A stretch of 19,450 nucleotides of DNA from Hyphomonadaceae bacterium (GCA_030696545.1 JAUYSA010000182.1:1-19450); one strand, 5' to 3'; positions 6,574 to 14,970 are shown, counted from the first letter of the stretch. The notes: generated by a model from the letters alone, not told the origin. Program-made: numbers and translations.

Positions 6574-9201
6574 ATGACTAAGTCCACGGCAAACTTCATC
6601 AATATCGGCGAGCGCACGAACGTCACCGGATCGGCGGCGTTCAAGAAGTTGATTGTCGAGGGTAACTTCGCGGCGGCTGTGGATGTGGCGCGGCAGCAGG
6701 TTCAGAACGGCGCGCAGATCATCGACGTAAACATGGACGAGGGGCTGCTGGATTCCAAAGCGGCGATGCGCACCTTCCTGCGTTTGATCGCGGCGGAGCC
6801 GGATATCGCCAAGGTTCCGATCATGGTGGACTCGTCCAAGTGGGAGGTGATCGAGGAAGGGCTGAAGAACGTCCAGGGCAAGGCGATCGTCAACTCGATC
6901 TCCATGAAGGAGGGCGAGGCGCAGTTCCTCGAGCAGGCGCGCAAGGCGCTGAGCTACGGCGCGGCCGTTGTCGTCATGGCGTTCGACGAGCAGGGGCAGG
7001 CGGATACGGCCAAGCGCAAGTACGAGATTTCCAAGCGAGCTTACGACTTGCTGGTCGGCATCGGCTTCCCGCCGGAAGACATTATTTTCGATCCGAACAT
7101 TTTTGCTGTCGCGACCGGGATCGAGGAGCACAACAACTACGCCGTCGATTTCTTCGAGGGCGTGAAGATGATCAAGCAGAACCTGCCCTATGCGCGCACG
7201 TCGGGCGGTCTCTCGAACGTGTCGTTCTCCTTCCGTGGCAACGAGCCGGTGCGGCGCGCGATGCACTCGGTGTTCCTGTATCACGCCATCAAGCTCGGCT
7301 TCGACATGGCGATCGTGAATGCGGGGCAGCTGGATATCTACGACAATATCGATCCGGAACTGCGCGAGCGCGTGGAGGATGTGATCCTCAACCGACGCCC
7401 AGATGGCACGGATCGCCTGCTGGAGATTGCGGAGAAGTTTCGCGGGCAGAAGGGCGAAGTGCAGAAGAAGGACCTACGCTGGCGCGAGAAGCCGGTGAAG
7501 GATCGCCTCGCGCACGCGCTCGTCAATGGCATCACGGAGTTCATTGTCGAGGACACAGAGGAAGCGCGGCTATCGGTCGAGCGTCCTCTGCATGTGATCG
7601 AGGGGCCGTTGATGGACGGCATGAATATCGTCGGCGACCTGTTCGGTGCGGGCAAGATGTTCCTGCCGCAGGTTGTGAAATCGGCGCGCGTGATGAAGGC
7701 GGCGGTGGCGCACCTGATGCCATATATGGAGGAAGAGAAACTCCGCACCGGCATGGCCGACAAATCCAACGGCGTCGTTATCATGGCGACGGTGAAGGGC
7801 GATGTGCACGATATTGGCAAGAACATTGTCGGCGTGGTCCTGCAGTGCAACGGCTACAAAGTGATCGATCTCGGCGTGATGGTTCCCGCCGAAAAGATTC
7901 TCGAGGCGGCGCAGCGCGAGAACGCGGACATGATCGGCCTGTCGGGCCTGATCACGCCGTCGCTCGACGAGATGGTTTACTTCGCATCAGAGATGCAGCG
8001 CCTTGGCATTCACAAGCCACTGCTGATTGGCGGCGCAACCACCAGCCCGGCGCACACGGCGATCAAGATCGAGCCGATGTTCAACCACGCGCCCGTGGTT
8101 CACGTTCTGGACGCCAGCCGTGCGGTGGGCGTTGTCAGCCAGCTGATCAGCGATGACTCGCGCGACAAGTTCTGGGCTGACATGAAGGACAAGTACCAGA
8201 AGATTCGCGACTCGCGCTCGGGCGGGCAGGCGAAGGCGCGGGTCAGCCTGACGGCGGCGCGCGAGATGGCGCCGAAGATCGACTGGAGCAACTACGAGCC
8301 GCCGAAGCCCTCCTTCATCGGCGTTCGCGAGATCGAGGCCGACTTGGCGACGTTGGCGCGCTACATCGACTGGACGCCGTATTTCGCGAGCTGGGATCTG
8401 GTCGGGCGTTATCCGATGATCCTCGAGGATGACGTGGTTGGCGAGGCGGCGCGGTCGCTGTGGAATGATACGCAGGGCATTCTTCAGCAGATGATCGGCG
8501 AGCAGTGGATCAAGGCGAAGGGCGTCGTTGGCTTCTGGCCCGCGAACGCGGACGGCGACGATGTGGTCATCTGGACGGATGAAACCCGACAGACCGAGCG
8601 CGCGCGCTTCTTTACGCTGCGCCAGCAGATGGAGAAGACAAACGACAAGGGACAGTTCGCGTTGTCGGATTTCATGGCTCCGAAGAGCGCCGACTATGTT
8701 GGCGGCTTTGCCGTGACAGCCGGTCATGGCGAGATGGAGAAGGCGAAGGAATTCATCGACAAGGGTGATGACTATTCTTCGATCATCACCAAGGCGCTGG
8801 CCGATCGCTTTGCAGAGGCGTTTGCGGAATACCTGCATGCAGAAGTTCGTCGCGAGCTGTGGGGCTATGCGGCTGACGAGACGCTTACGAATGACGACAT
8901 GATTGCGGAGAAGTATCAGGGTATCCGTCCGGCGCCTGGCTATCCCTCGCAGCCTGATCACACAGAGAAGAAGACGCTGTTCGACCTGCTCGGCGCGACT
9001 GAGAGGGCTGGTATCGATCTGACCTCCAGCTACGCCATGAACCCGCCGGCGAGCGTTTCGGGCATGTATTTCTCGCACCCTGACGCGGTCTATTTTGCGG
9101 TGGGCCGAATCGAAAAGGATCAGGTCGAGGATTACGCCCGCCGGAAGGGGTGGGATCTTGCGACCGCCGAAAGATGGCTGAGACCCATCCTCAACTACTA
9201 G
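6574..9201 (+). CDS. metH: Methionine synthase, folate/cobalamin/reactivation half (split MetH)
   Basis: 875 residues covering everything in MetH after the homocysteine module. The protein opens FINIGERTNVTGSAAFKKL, the start of the pterin-binding (5-methyl-THF) module (about 1-300; IDVNMDEGLLD, MVDSSKWEVIE, TSGGLSNVSFSFRG). The helical cobalamin cap follows (about 305-395), then the B12-binding Rossmann domain (about 400-530) with DVHDIGKN, whose His412 is the lower axial cobalt ligand, and the SGLITPSLDEM and GGATTS loops. The AdoMet reactivation domain (about 545-870) contains RPAPGYPSQPDHTEK at 785-799, with Arg785 and Tyr790 equivalent to the AdoMet-binding Arg/Tyr. All modules look intact. 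It transfers methyl from methyl-THF via cobalamin to homocysteine held by the separate 3356-4420 product. It starts 1 nt after the upstream stop and is the last gene of the run. Confidence 0.95.
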   Translation: MTKSTANFINIGERTNVTGSAAFKKLIVEGNFAAAVDVARQQVQNGAQIIDVNMDEGLLDSKAAMRTFLRLIAAEPDIAKVPIMVDSSKWEVIEEGLKNVQGKAIVNSISMKEGEAQFLEQARKALSYGAAVVVMAFDEQGQADTAKRKYEISKRAYDLLVGIGFPPEDIIFDPNIFAVATGIEEHNNYAVDFFEGVKMIKQNLPYARTSGGLSNVSFSFRGNEPVRRAMHSVFLYHAIKLGFDMAIVNAGQLDIYDNIDPELRERVEDVILNRRPDGTDRLLEIAEKFRGQKGEVQKKDLRWREKPVKDRLAHALVNGITEFIVEDTEEARLSVERPLHVIEGPLMDGMNIVGDLFGAGKMFLPQVVKSARVMKAAVAHLMPYMEEEKLRTGMADKSNGVVIMATVKGDVHDIGKNIVGVVLQCNGYKVIDLGVMVPAEKILEAAQRENADMIGLSGLITPSLDEMVYFASEMQRLGIHKPLLIGGATTSPAHTAIKIEPMFNHAPVVHVLDASRAVGVVSQLISDDSRDKFWADMKDKYQKIRDSRSGGQAKARVSLTAAREMAPKIDWSNYEPPKPSFIGVREIEADLATLARYIDWTPYFASWDLVGRYPMILEDDVVGEAARSLWNDTQGILQQMIGEQWIKAKGVVGFWPANADGDDVVIWTDETRQTERARFFTLRQQMEKTNDKGQFALSDFMAPKSADYVGGFAVTAGHGEMEKAKEFIDKGDDYSSIITKALADRFAEAFAEYLHAEVRRELWGYAADETLTNDDMIAEKYQGIRPAPGYPSQPDHTEKKTLFDLLGATERAGIDLTSSYAMNPPASVSGMYFSHPDAVYFAVGRIEKDQVEDYARRKGWDLATAERWLRPILNY

Positions 9202-9322
9202 AAACTGGCGATAACGTAGGGCTGGGCTGCGTCTCTCTTTTTGGGACGGACGAATCAGCCGGGTCACTGTTTTCAGTCGACTTTCCGCTTCCCCTGCGTT
9301 TCACTGTTCTCTGGTCGATTGA

Positions 9323-9346
9323 GTGAACGTCATCCACTTCGTTCAC
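9323..9346. promoter_or_regulatory. Inverted repeat upstream of the TonB-dependent receptor
   Basis: GTGAACG (9323-9329) and CGTTCAC (9340-9346) are perfect 7-bp inverted arms separated by 10 bp. They are centred about 80 bp upstream of the receptor's GTG start in the 212-bp gap after metH. The two arms are one helical turn and a half apart, which fits a dimeric transcription factor. No cobalamin riboswitch core and no clear intrinsic terminator are visible in this gap. Function is inferred. Confidence 0.35.
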
Positions 9347-9413
9347 AAACAGGAAACGTTGCGCGGGCCATCTGGTCTCAAGCGCCGACGGGTTGACCAA
9401 GGGGAGGACGGAC

Positions 9414-11555
9414 GTGAACAACTGGAAGAAGGTGGCCGCTATGGCGGTCAGCGTGCTGGCCCTATCGGGGACAGCCTGGGCCCAGCAGACGCCGCCAGCC
9501 GTAACTCCCGCAAACACTCCTGAAGGCGTGCAGGCATTTGAGCCGGTGTTTTTCGCGCGCTTTGCGCCTGTCACGGCGCTCGACATGGTGCGCCAGCTGC
9601 CGGGTTTCCGCATTGATGAAGGCGAAGACCTGCGCGGCTTCGGCGCGACTGCTGGCAACGTGCTGGTCGATGGACGGCGCACGAGTTCTAAAGACGCCAT
9701 CAGTGACGAGCTTGGCCGGATTTCAGCGCGCGACGTCCTGCGCATCGAGCTGATACGCGCTTCCGCAGCGGGCGACATTGACGTGCGCGGTTATACCGAG
9801 CTGGCCAACGTCGTGCTGAAGCCGGCAAGCGAGCTGAAAGTCTCGACGACATGGGCGGCGACGACGCGCTGGTATGATCAGGGCCGGCAGGGCGCGCAGG
9901 TCGGCGGCACGCGGTCATGGAAGACCGACGATTTCGGCTTCCGTCTTGCGGTGCAGGGCAGCAGCCTCGGCGAGCGCGAGGAGGTGGACGTTACTTTCGC
10001 CAACGCGCTGGGCGTCGTGACGACGCGGCAGTCGGAACACTATCAGCAGCAGGTGGGCGAGCTTCTCGTGATCGGCGCGGCCAACTGGACGCCGACGGCA
10101 CGCGATACGGTGAATGCCAACTTCCGTATCCTGCCGCGCCTGTTCTCGAATAACGCCGCCGCTGATGTGCGGTTGGCGAACGGCACGCCGGTCGGCGGGA
10201 TCTTTCTCGACTATGAGGAGAAGGATATCTGGTACGTCGATGCTGGCGGCGACTGGGAACACAAATTCTCGCCGGAGAACGCGGTCAAGCTGATCCTCGT
10301 GAACCGAACGGTGAACTGGCGGCCGCAGCAGCTTCTCACCCAAGCTTTCACGGGCACGACATTCACGCAGGTGCGCGACACGTCTGACAACAAGGCGGGC
10401 GAGCATGTGCTGCGCGGGGTGTGGACGATCAAGCCCGATACATCCCACACGGTCGAGTTCGGGCTTGAGGGCGCGTACAACTATCGCGAGGTGAATCGCC
10501 AGCGTGAGTTTGGTCCGTTCGGCGGGCCGTTCTCGGTCATCCCGGTGCCGATCGCATCCACGAAAGTGGAAGAGGAGCGCGTCGAGGCGTCGATCACCGA
10601 CGTCTGGCGCGTCAGCCCGCAGCTGACGCTTGAGGGCGCTCTCAACTATGAGGTCTCCACGATCTCGCAATCGGGTGACGTTACGCAGGAGCGCGACTTT
10701 ACCTACGCCAAGCCGCGTGTGGTCGCGAGCTGGACGCCGACTGCCGAAGACCAGATCAGGCTGTCGCTGCTGCGCGATGTGTCCCAGCTCGACTTTGCGG
10801 ATTTTGCTACGGGGCTGGATTCGATCAGCAACACGGCGAATGTCGGCAACCCGAACCTTGAGCCGGAACAGAGCTGGAAAGCCAACCTGCAGTGGAAGCG
10901 CCCCATAGGAGAGCGTGGCTCGATATCGGTGACGGCGTTCTACGACGACATCGAAGATACGCAGGATTTCATCGCCTCGCAGCTTTCGACGCCTGCAGCG
11001 TGCATCACAGTCGTGCCTACGCCTGCGGCCTGTTTCCGCACGGCGATCGGCAATGTCGGCGACGGCACGCGCTGGGGTGGGCGGGTCGAGGCGACGCTGG
11101 CGCTGGATGGGATCGGCGTCGCCAACGGCATCCTGAAGCTGAATGTTGGCGCGCAGGAAAGCGAAGTGACTGACCCTCTTACCAGCGAGACGCGCAGGAT
11201 TTCCTCCGAACAGGAATACGACTGGTCGATAGATTTCCGGCAGGATGTTCCGTCAATGAAATTTGCTTGGGGCGGCGACTATTCGAGCGTCGGCGCCACG
11301 CCGGATTTCCGGCACGAGCGCATCGAGATCGCCGATCCTGGAGAGGGCGACCTCGACATGTTCGTCGAGACGACCGCTTTCCTGGGTGGCGCGTTGGTGC
11401 GGATGACGGCGGAAAACATCTTCAATCAGGAGCGCGAAGTGAACCGTCGCTTCTTCACGCCAAACCGGATTCCGCCAGGCGTGTTCTCATCGACCGAGGA
11501 TCGCGTTTCCACATTCGGGCCGACCGTGACGCTGACGGTGGCGGGCGCGTTCTAG
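9414..11555 (+). CDS. TonB-dependent outer-membrane receptor
   Basis: 713 residues. A Sec signal peptide (VNNWKKVAAMAVSVLALSG, cleavage after TAWA near 23) is followed by a plug-like domain at about 47-136 (DMVRQLPGFRIDEGEDLRG, NVLVDGRRTSSKDAI, ISARDVLRIELIRA). A long series of amphipathic strands with aromatic belts follows, with FMGG-type motifs such as NPNLEPEQSWKANLQWKR and a terminal GAF whose final Phe is the outer-membrane assembly signal. Such receptors import siderophores, cobalamin, sugars or other ligands using TonB energy; the substrate cannot be read here. The GTG at 9414 has GGGGAGG 6 nt upstream; the in-frame TTG at 9393 would add seven residues and lacks such a site. I see no obvious TonB box. 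Proximity to a cobalamin-dependent enzyme is suggestive only. It converges with and overlaps the flavoprotein gene by 4 nt. Confidence 0.85.
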   Translation: MNNWKKVAAMAVSVLALSGTAWAQQTPPAVTPANTPEGVQAFEPVFFARFAPVTALDMVRQLPGFRIDEGEDLRGFGATAGNVLVDGRRTSSKDAISDELGRISARDVLRIELIRASAAGDIDVRGYTELANVVLKPASELKVSTTWAATTRWYDQGRQGAQVGGTRSWKTDDFGFRLAVQGSSLGEREEVDVTFANALGVVTTRQSEHYQQQVGELLVIGAANWTPTARDTVNANFRILPRLFSNNAAADVRLANGTPVGGIFLDYEEKDIWYVDAGGDWEHKFSPENAVKLILVNRTVNWRPQQLLTQAFTGTTFTQVRDTSDNKAGEHVLRGVWTIKPDTSHTVEFGLEGAYNYREVNRQREFGPFGGPFSVIPVPIASTKVEEERVEASITDVWRVSPQLTLEGALNYEVSTISQSGDVTQERDFTYAKPRVVASWTPTAEDQIRLSLLRDVSQLDFADFATGLDSISNTANVGNPNLEPEQSWKANLQWKRPIGERGSISVTAFYDDIEDTQDFIASQLSTPAACITVVPTPAACFRTAIGNVGDGTRWGGRVEATLALDGIGVANGILKLNVGAQESEVTDPLTSETRRISSEQEYDWSIDFRQDVPSMKFAWGGDYSSVGATPDFRHERIEIADPGEGDLDMFVETTAFLGGALVRMTAENIFNQEREVNRRFFTPNRIPPGVFSSTEDRVSTFGPTVTLTVAGAF

Positions 11556-12766
11556 AAGAGGCGGGCCAGCATTCCCTTCGCCGCGGCGCGTCCCGTGGCG
11601 AAGCACGCCTGCAGGAGGTAGCCGCCGGTCGGCGCCTCCCAATCCAGCATTTCGCCGGCGACGAATGTACGCGGGTCGGATTTCAGTGAGTAGTCGGCGT
11701 TCAGGCTGTTCCAGCTGATGCCGCCTGCCGTGGAGATTGCGCGTTCAATTGGCGCTACTCCGGCTAGTGGAATGACGCACTCTTTGATGAGAGTCGCGAG
11801 TTCATCCGGTTCGTTGGGAAGGCCGGGGCCACCTCGGCGCTCGCGCAGCAAGCTGGCGGCGACCGGCGAAATTCCTGTGCGGCGGAGGCGGTTGGCCGTG
11901 GATGTTCCCGATGGCGCGCTGGCGATCTTCCGAGCCAGTTCGCCGGCTGTGAGGTTTGGGCTCAGGTCGATGGTGAGGTCGGCATGTCCCACGGCGCTGA
12001 TACTGTGGCGCAGCGCAGGCGAAAGAGCGTAGATCGCGCCGCCTTCAATGCCGGTCCGGGTGATGATGACTTCGCCGGATGCTTCCGCGGCATCGTGCAC
12101 GAAATGCGCGGCCTTGATGGGATGGCCAGCAAACCTGTCACGGAAAATGTCCGACCATGAAACGAGGAAGCCACTGTTCGACGGCTTAAGCGAGGTTACG
12201 TCAGCACCGCGCATGGTGAAGGCTTCGATCCACGAACCATCCGAGCCAAGCCTCGGCCAGCTTGCTCCGCCAAGCGCGAAGAGTATCGCGCCAGGGGCTT
12301 CTGTTTGCGGCCCGCCTGGCGTGTCGAACGTCACGGCGTCGCCGTCCCACCCCGTCCAGCGCGAGCGCGTGACAAGCTTCACGCCAAGTCCGGCGAGGCG
12401 CGCGAGCCAGGCGCGGAGCAGGGGCGATGCTTTCATCTGCTTTGGGAACACCCGGCCGCTTGAGCCAACGAAGGTTTCGATGCCTAGCTGCTCGCACCAT
12501 GCGCGGAGGTCATCCGGCGTGAAGGCGCGTATGGCGGGTTCGAGTGAAGACTGCGCTGCGCCATAGCGCGTGAGAAAAGTCGCCAGCGGTTCTGAATGGG
12601 TGAGATTGAGGCCGCCACGTCCAGCGAGCAGGAATTTGCGCGCCGGGTTCGGCATCCGGTCGCGGATAATCACCTCGACGCCGGCCTGCGCCAAGACTTC
12701 CGCCGCAGCGAGGCCAGCGGGGCCTGCGCCGACGATGATTGCGCGCTTGTTCGACGAAGCAGTCAT
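11552..12766 (-). CDS. TIGR03862/HI0933-like FAD-dependent oxidoreductase
   Basis: 404 residues, cytosolic. The N-terminal dinucleotide-binding motif is IIVGAGPAGLAAAEVLAQAG (10-29) with GxGxxG at 13-18. The family motifs ARKFLLAGRGGLNLTHSE, FVGSSGRVFPKQMKASPLL, ILFALGGASWPRLGSDGSW and GGISWNSLN follow, then the C-terminal FAD-contact segment TFVAGEMLDWEAPTGGYLLQACFATGR. This matches the HI0933/BaiN-like flavoproteins, specifically the TIGR03862 branch, whose physiological reaction is mostly uncharacterised. Length is typical. Its stop codon shares a CTAG with the stop of the convergent TonB receptor (11552-11555), leaving no room for a separate terminator. The ATG start at 12766 places the Rossmann motif correctly. 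Confidence 0.88.
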   Translation of the reverse strand: MTASSNKRAIIVGAGPAGLAAAEVLAQAGVEVIIRDRMPNPARKFLLAGRGGLNLTHSEPLATFLTRYGAAQSSLEPAIRAFTPDDLRAWCEQLGIETFVGSSGRVFPKQMKASPLLRAWLARLAGLGVKLVTRSRWTGWDGDAVTFDTPGGPQTEAPGAILFALGGASWPRLGSDGSWIEAFTMRGADVTSLKPSNSGFLVSWSDIFRDRFAGHPIKAAHFVHDAAEASGEVIITRTGIEGGAIYALSPALRHSISAVGHADLTIDLSPNLTAGELARKIASAPSGTSTANRLRRTGISPVAASLLRERRGGPGLPNEPDELATLIKECVIPLAGVAPIERAISTAGGISWNSLNADYSLKSDPRTFVAGEMLDWEAPTGGYLLQACFATGRAAAKGMLARLF

Positions 12767-13062
12767 GCGCGCAGGCTGTGGCTCAACATCGTCTTCAACA
12801 CAACATCGCTGGGGATAGTTGGCCGCGTGTCCTCGCCTGCTGGATGCGCGCGATTGCGGGCGTCCGTGCGCCGCCTACGCTGATCCCGATGCTGGCGAGT
12901 CGGGGCGCGCGGCAGGCGGAGTTTGCATGGCAGAAGCCGTGGTTAATACGCTTCGACGCGTCGATCTTTCCTGGGTCAGGATCGAGATCGGCCTACTGGT
13001 TGGCGCCCTCATCATGGGTGGCTGAACGCTGCGGCCTATGCGCTCGATTACACGCCGTTAGC
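12767..13062. other. Intergenic stretch before the rhlE promoter
   Basis: About 300 bp between the divergently starting flavoprotein gene (minus) and the rhlE promoter region. Apart from the small reading frame at 12927-13025 I see no convincing gene. The longer open frames across it have poor composition (Cys/Arg-rich, no domain) and look like GC-rich noise. It should contain the flavoprotein promoter on the minus strand, but no clear -35/-10 pair stands out. Confidence 0.4.
12927..13025 (+). CDS. Possible small membrane protein (32 codons, perhaps frameshifted)
   Basis: ATG at 12927, with GGAG 6 nt upstream (12917-12920), opens a 32-codon frame. It has a basic/amphipathic N-terminus (MAEAVVNTLRRVDLSWVRIE) and a hydrophobic segment IGLLVGALIMGG, which could be a short transmembrane helix. 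Directly at its stop, the -1 frame continues as WLNAAAYALDYTPLA before a TGA ending at 13065. This would make a more protein-like 47-residue product if a single base were missing or the ribosome slipped. It is too short for certainty; coding status is unproven. Confidence 0.25.
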   Translation: MAEAVVNTLRRVDLSWVRIEIGLLVGALIMGG

Positions 13063-13091
13063 TTGACTTTAGGGTTTTTAGCCGCGATATG
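13063..13091 (+). promoter_or_regulatory. Candidate rhlE promoter
   Basis: TTGACT at 13063-13068 matches the -35 consensus in 5 of 6 positions. It is followed after 17 bp by GATATG (13086-13091), a weak -10. It would give a transcript leader of about 190 nt ahead of the rhlE TTG. The -35 is good, the -10 poor. Confidence 0.3.
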
Positions 13092-13142
13092 CCCCTCGCG
13101 TTCGTCAAGTGAACGCTATCGGCGCTCCGGCTGCGTGAGGGT

Positions 13143-13291
13143 CCTGAGAACAGGTCCCGGCCCGTTGAGCGCCCTGAAACGATCGCATGATCGCCCGCTC
13201 GCGCCGGGCAGTCCCATAAAGACAGCGCCTCCGGCGGACTCGTAGCAAACGAGCGTCCGCACGCTCGCGCACACGAAAGAAACCTCCCACT
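13143..13291 (+). other. Structured 5' leader of the rhlE helicase gene
   Basis: This region holds successive hairpins: CCTG-agaa-CAGG (13143-13154), CGATC-gcat-GATCG (13180-13193), GCCCG/CGGGC (13193-13209), and a strong one at 13234-13260. In the last, GCGGACTCGT pairs with ACGA and GTCCGC around an AGCAA loop with a 2-nt bulge. The leader then runs A-rich (ACGAAAGAAA) and ends CCTCCCAC just before the TTG start. There is no GGAGG; instead CCTCC (13283-13287), the same sense as the anti-Shine-Dalgarno, lies 4 nt before the start. RNA-helicase genes are often controlled through structured leaders, so a regulatory role is plausible but unproven. Confidence 0.4.
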
Positions 13292-14911
13292 TTGACCCAA
13301 TTCAAAGATCTCGGACTCAACGCCTCGATTCTCGCGGCGCTGACCCAGAAGGGCTACACCCAGCCCACCCCGATCCAGCTCGCTGCGATTCCGGGCGTCA
13401 TGGAAGGCCGCGACCTGCTCGGCATCGCGCAGACAGGCACAGGCAAGACCGCCGCCTTCGCACTTCCCATCCTTCACCGTCTCGCGGCCAACCGGAAAGC
13501 CGCGCCACGTTATGGCTGCCGCGCGCTCGTGCTGTCGCCGACGCGCGAACTCGCGACCCAGATCGCTGACCAGTTCAAGGTCTATGGTTCGCAGATGGGC
13601 TTCAGCGTCGCGACCATCTTCGGCGGCGTTGGCCATGGCCCACAGCGTCAGGCTCTGGCGCGTGGCGTCGATATCATCGTCGCGGCCCCGGGCCGCCTGC
13701 TCGACCACCTTGGCGAGCGTGATGCCGATCTCTCGCACGTCGAAATCTTCGTGCTGGATGAAGCCGACCAGATGCTCGACATGGGCTTCATCGTGCCGAT
13801 CAAGCAGATCGTGAAACACCTGCCGAAGCAGCGCCAGAACCTGTTCTTCTCGGCCACCATGCCGTCGGACATCGAGAAGCTGGCCAACGAACTGCTCAAC
13901 AAGGACCCGCTCAAGGTTTCGGTTGCGCCGCCGTCAACCACGGTCGAACGCGTCAACCAGCAGGTCGTCTTCATCGAAGCCGGCCGCAAGCGCGGCCTGC
14001 TCACCGAGCTGTTCGCCAAGCCGGATTATTCGCGCGTGCTGGTGTTCACCCGCACCAAGCGCGGCGCCGACAAGGTTGCCCGCATTCTTGAAGGCGGCGG
14101 CGTCGCCGCCATGGCCATCCATGGCAACAAGAGCCAGGGCCAGCGCGAACGCGCTCTGGCAGAGTTCAAGGCCGGCAAGGTGAGGGCGCTGGTCGCCACC
14201 GACATCGCAGCGCGCGGCATCGACATTTCGTCGGTTTCGCACGTCGTCCAGTATGAGCTGCCGGATGTTCCCGAACAGTATGTTCACCGCATCGGCCGTA
14301 CGGCCCGCGCGGGCAAGGATGGTTCGGCCGTGGCGTTCTGCGCCGAGGACGAACGTTCGCTGCTGCGCGACATCGAACGCACGACACGCCAGAAGATTCC
14401 CAGCACTGATCGCCGTAACGATCAGACGCTGGCCCAGCTTTCGGCCAATGTGAACGAAGACGAGAAGCGTGGCCGTGGCGGCGCTCGCGCCGAATCGCGC
14501 GGCTCTCCGCAACCGCGTCGCCAGCAACAGCCGCGCCGCGATGACCAGCGCCGTGATCAGCGTCCCGCAGGCGAAGTTCGTCCGCAGGAACAGCGGGCCG
14601 ATGGCGCCAAGGCAGGCGAGGGCCGTTCCGGCCGTCGCCGCGGTGGTCGCAGCAATGGCGGTGCAGCTGGCGTTGAAGGCAACCGCAATGGTCCGCAGCG
14701 CAATGGTGAAGCGAAGTCTCCACGCAGCGCGGAAGGTCAAAAGCCGCGCGGCCAGAAACCGTCGAGCCATCGCAAGGGCCAAGGCCGCGAACAGACTGCT
14801 GCTCGCTCAGACGTGATGAAGGTGACTGCTGGCGGACCCACAGGTCCGGTCATCGGCGCTGACGCCCTGATGCGTCACATCGGTTCGACAAACCCTTGGT
14901 CGAAGCAATAA
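13292..14911 (+). CDS. rhlE: RhlE-type DEAD-box ATP-dependent RNA helicase
   Basis: 539 residues. It remodels RNA duplexes and RNPs with ATP, in ribosome assembly, RNA decay and cold adaptation. The core holds every family motif: Q motif (FKDLGL...YTQPTPIQ, 4-29), motif I AQTGTGKT (46-53), Ia PTRELATQ (83-90), Ib APGR (132-135), II DEAD (156-159), III SAT (187-189), IV VLVFTRTKRGAD (249-260), V ATDIAARGID (302-311) and VI HRIGRTARAG (332-341). Residues 392-505 form a low-complexity Arg/Gly/Gln/Asn tail, typical of RhlE paralogs and used for RNA binding or condensate formation; a conserved-looking cap LMRHIGSTNPWSKQ ends the protein. The start is a TTG that gives the full Q motif; no in-frame ATG lies nearby and no Shine-Dalgarno is visible. 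Confidence 0.94.
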   Translation: MTQFKDLGLNASILAALTQKGYTQPTPIQLAAIPGVMEGRDLLGIAQTGTGKTAAFALPILHRLAANRKAAPRYGCRALVLSPTRELATQIADQFKVYGSQMGFSVATIFGGVGHGPQRQALARGVDIIVAAPGRLLDHLGERDADLSHVEIFVLDEADQMLDMGFIVPIKQIVKHLPKQRQNLFFSATMPSDIEKLANELLNKDPLKVSVAPPSTTVERVNQQVVFIEAGRKRGLLTELFAKPDYSRVLVFTRTKRGADKVARILEGGGVAAMAIHGNKSQGQRERALAEFKAGKVRALVATDIAARGIDISSVSHVVQYELPDVPEQYVHRIGRTARAGKDGSAVAFCAEDERSLLRDIERTTRQKIPSTDRRNDQTLAQLSANVNEDEKRGRGGARAESRGSPQPRRQQQPRRDDQRRDQRPAGEVRPQEQRADGAKAGEGRSGRRRGGRSNGGAAGVEGNRNGPQRNGEAKSPRSAEGQKPRGQKPSSHRKGQGREQTAARSDVMKVTAGGPTGPVIGADALMRHIGSTNPWSKQ

Positions 14912-14930
14912 ACGTCGCCTGAAAAGGCAA

Positions 14931-14970
14931 CCGCCGCCAGCCCGTGAGGGTGGCGGCGGCGCTTCCTTTC
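14931..14970 (+). terminator. Terminator hairpin after rhlE
   Basis: CCGCCGCCA (14931-14939) and TGGCGGCGG (14951-14959) pair over 9 bp around an 11-nt loop, 20 nt past the rhlE stop. The tract after it, CGCTTCCTTTCCC, is pyrimidine-rich, not a pure T run. The very stable GC stem and position support transcription termination, with moderate efficiency expected. Confidence 0.6.

Noticed and set aside
7987..9267. 426-codon minus-strand frame opposite metH
   Set aside because: Shadow of the strongly conserved cobalamin and reactivation domains; low-complexity Arg/Leu/His content.
9202..9413. Cobalamin riboswitch before the TonB receptor
   Set aside because: A B12 riboswitch would make sense next to metH and a receptor, but I found no B12-box-like core (GCCACTG region) or matching helices.
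12739..13245. 168-codon plus-strand frame between the flavoprotein and rhlE
   Set aside because: It begins inside the flavoprotein gene antisense, runs through the rhlE leader hairpins, and has no protein-like pattern.
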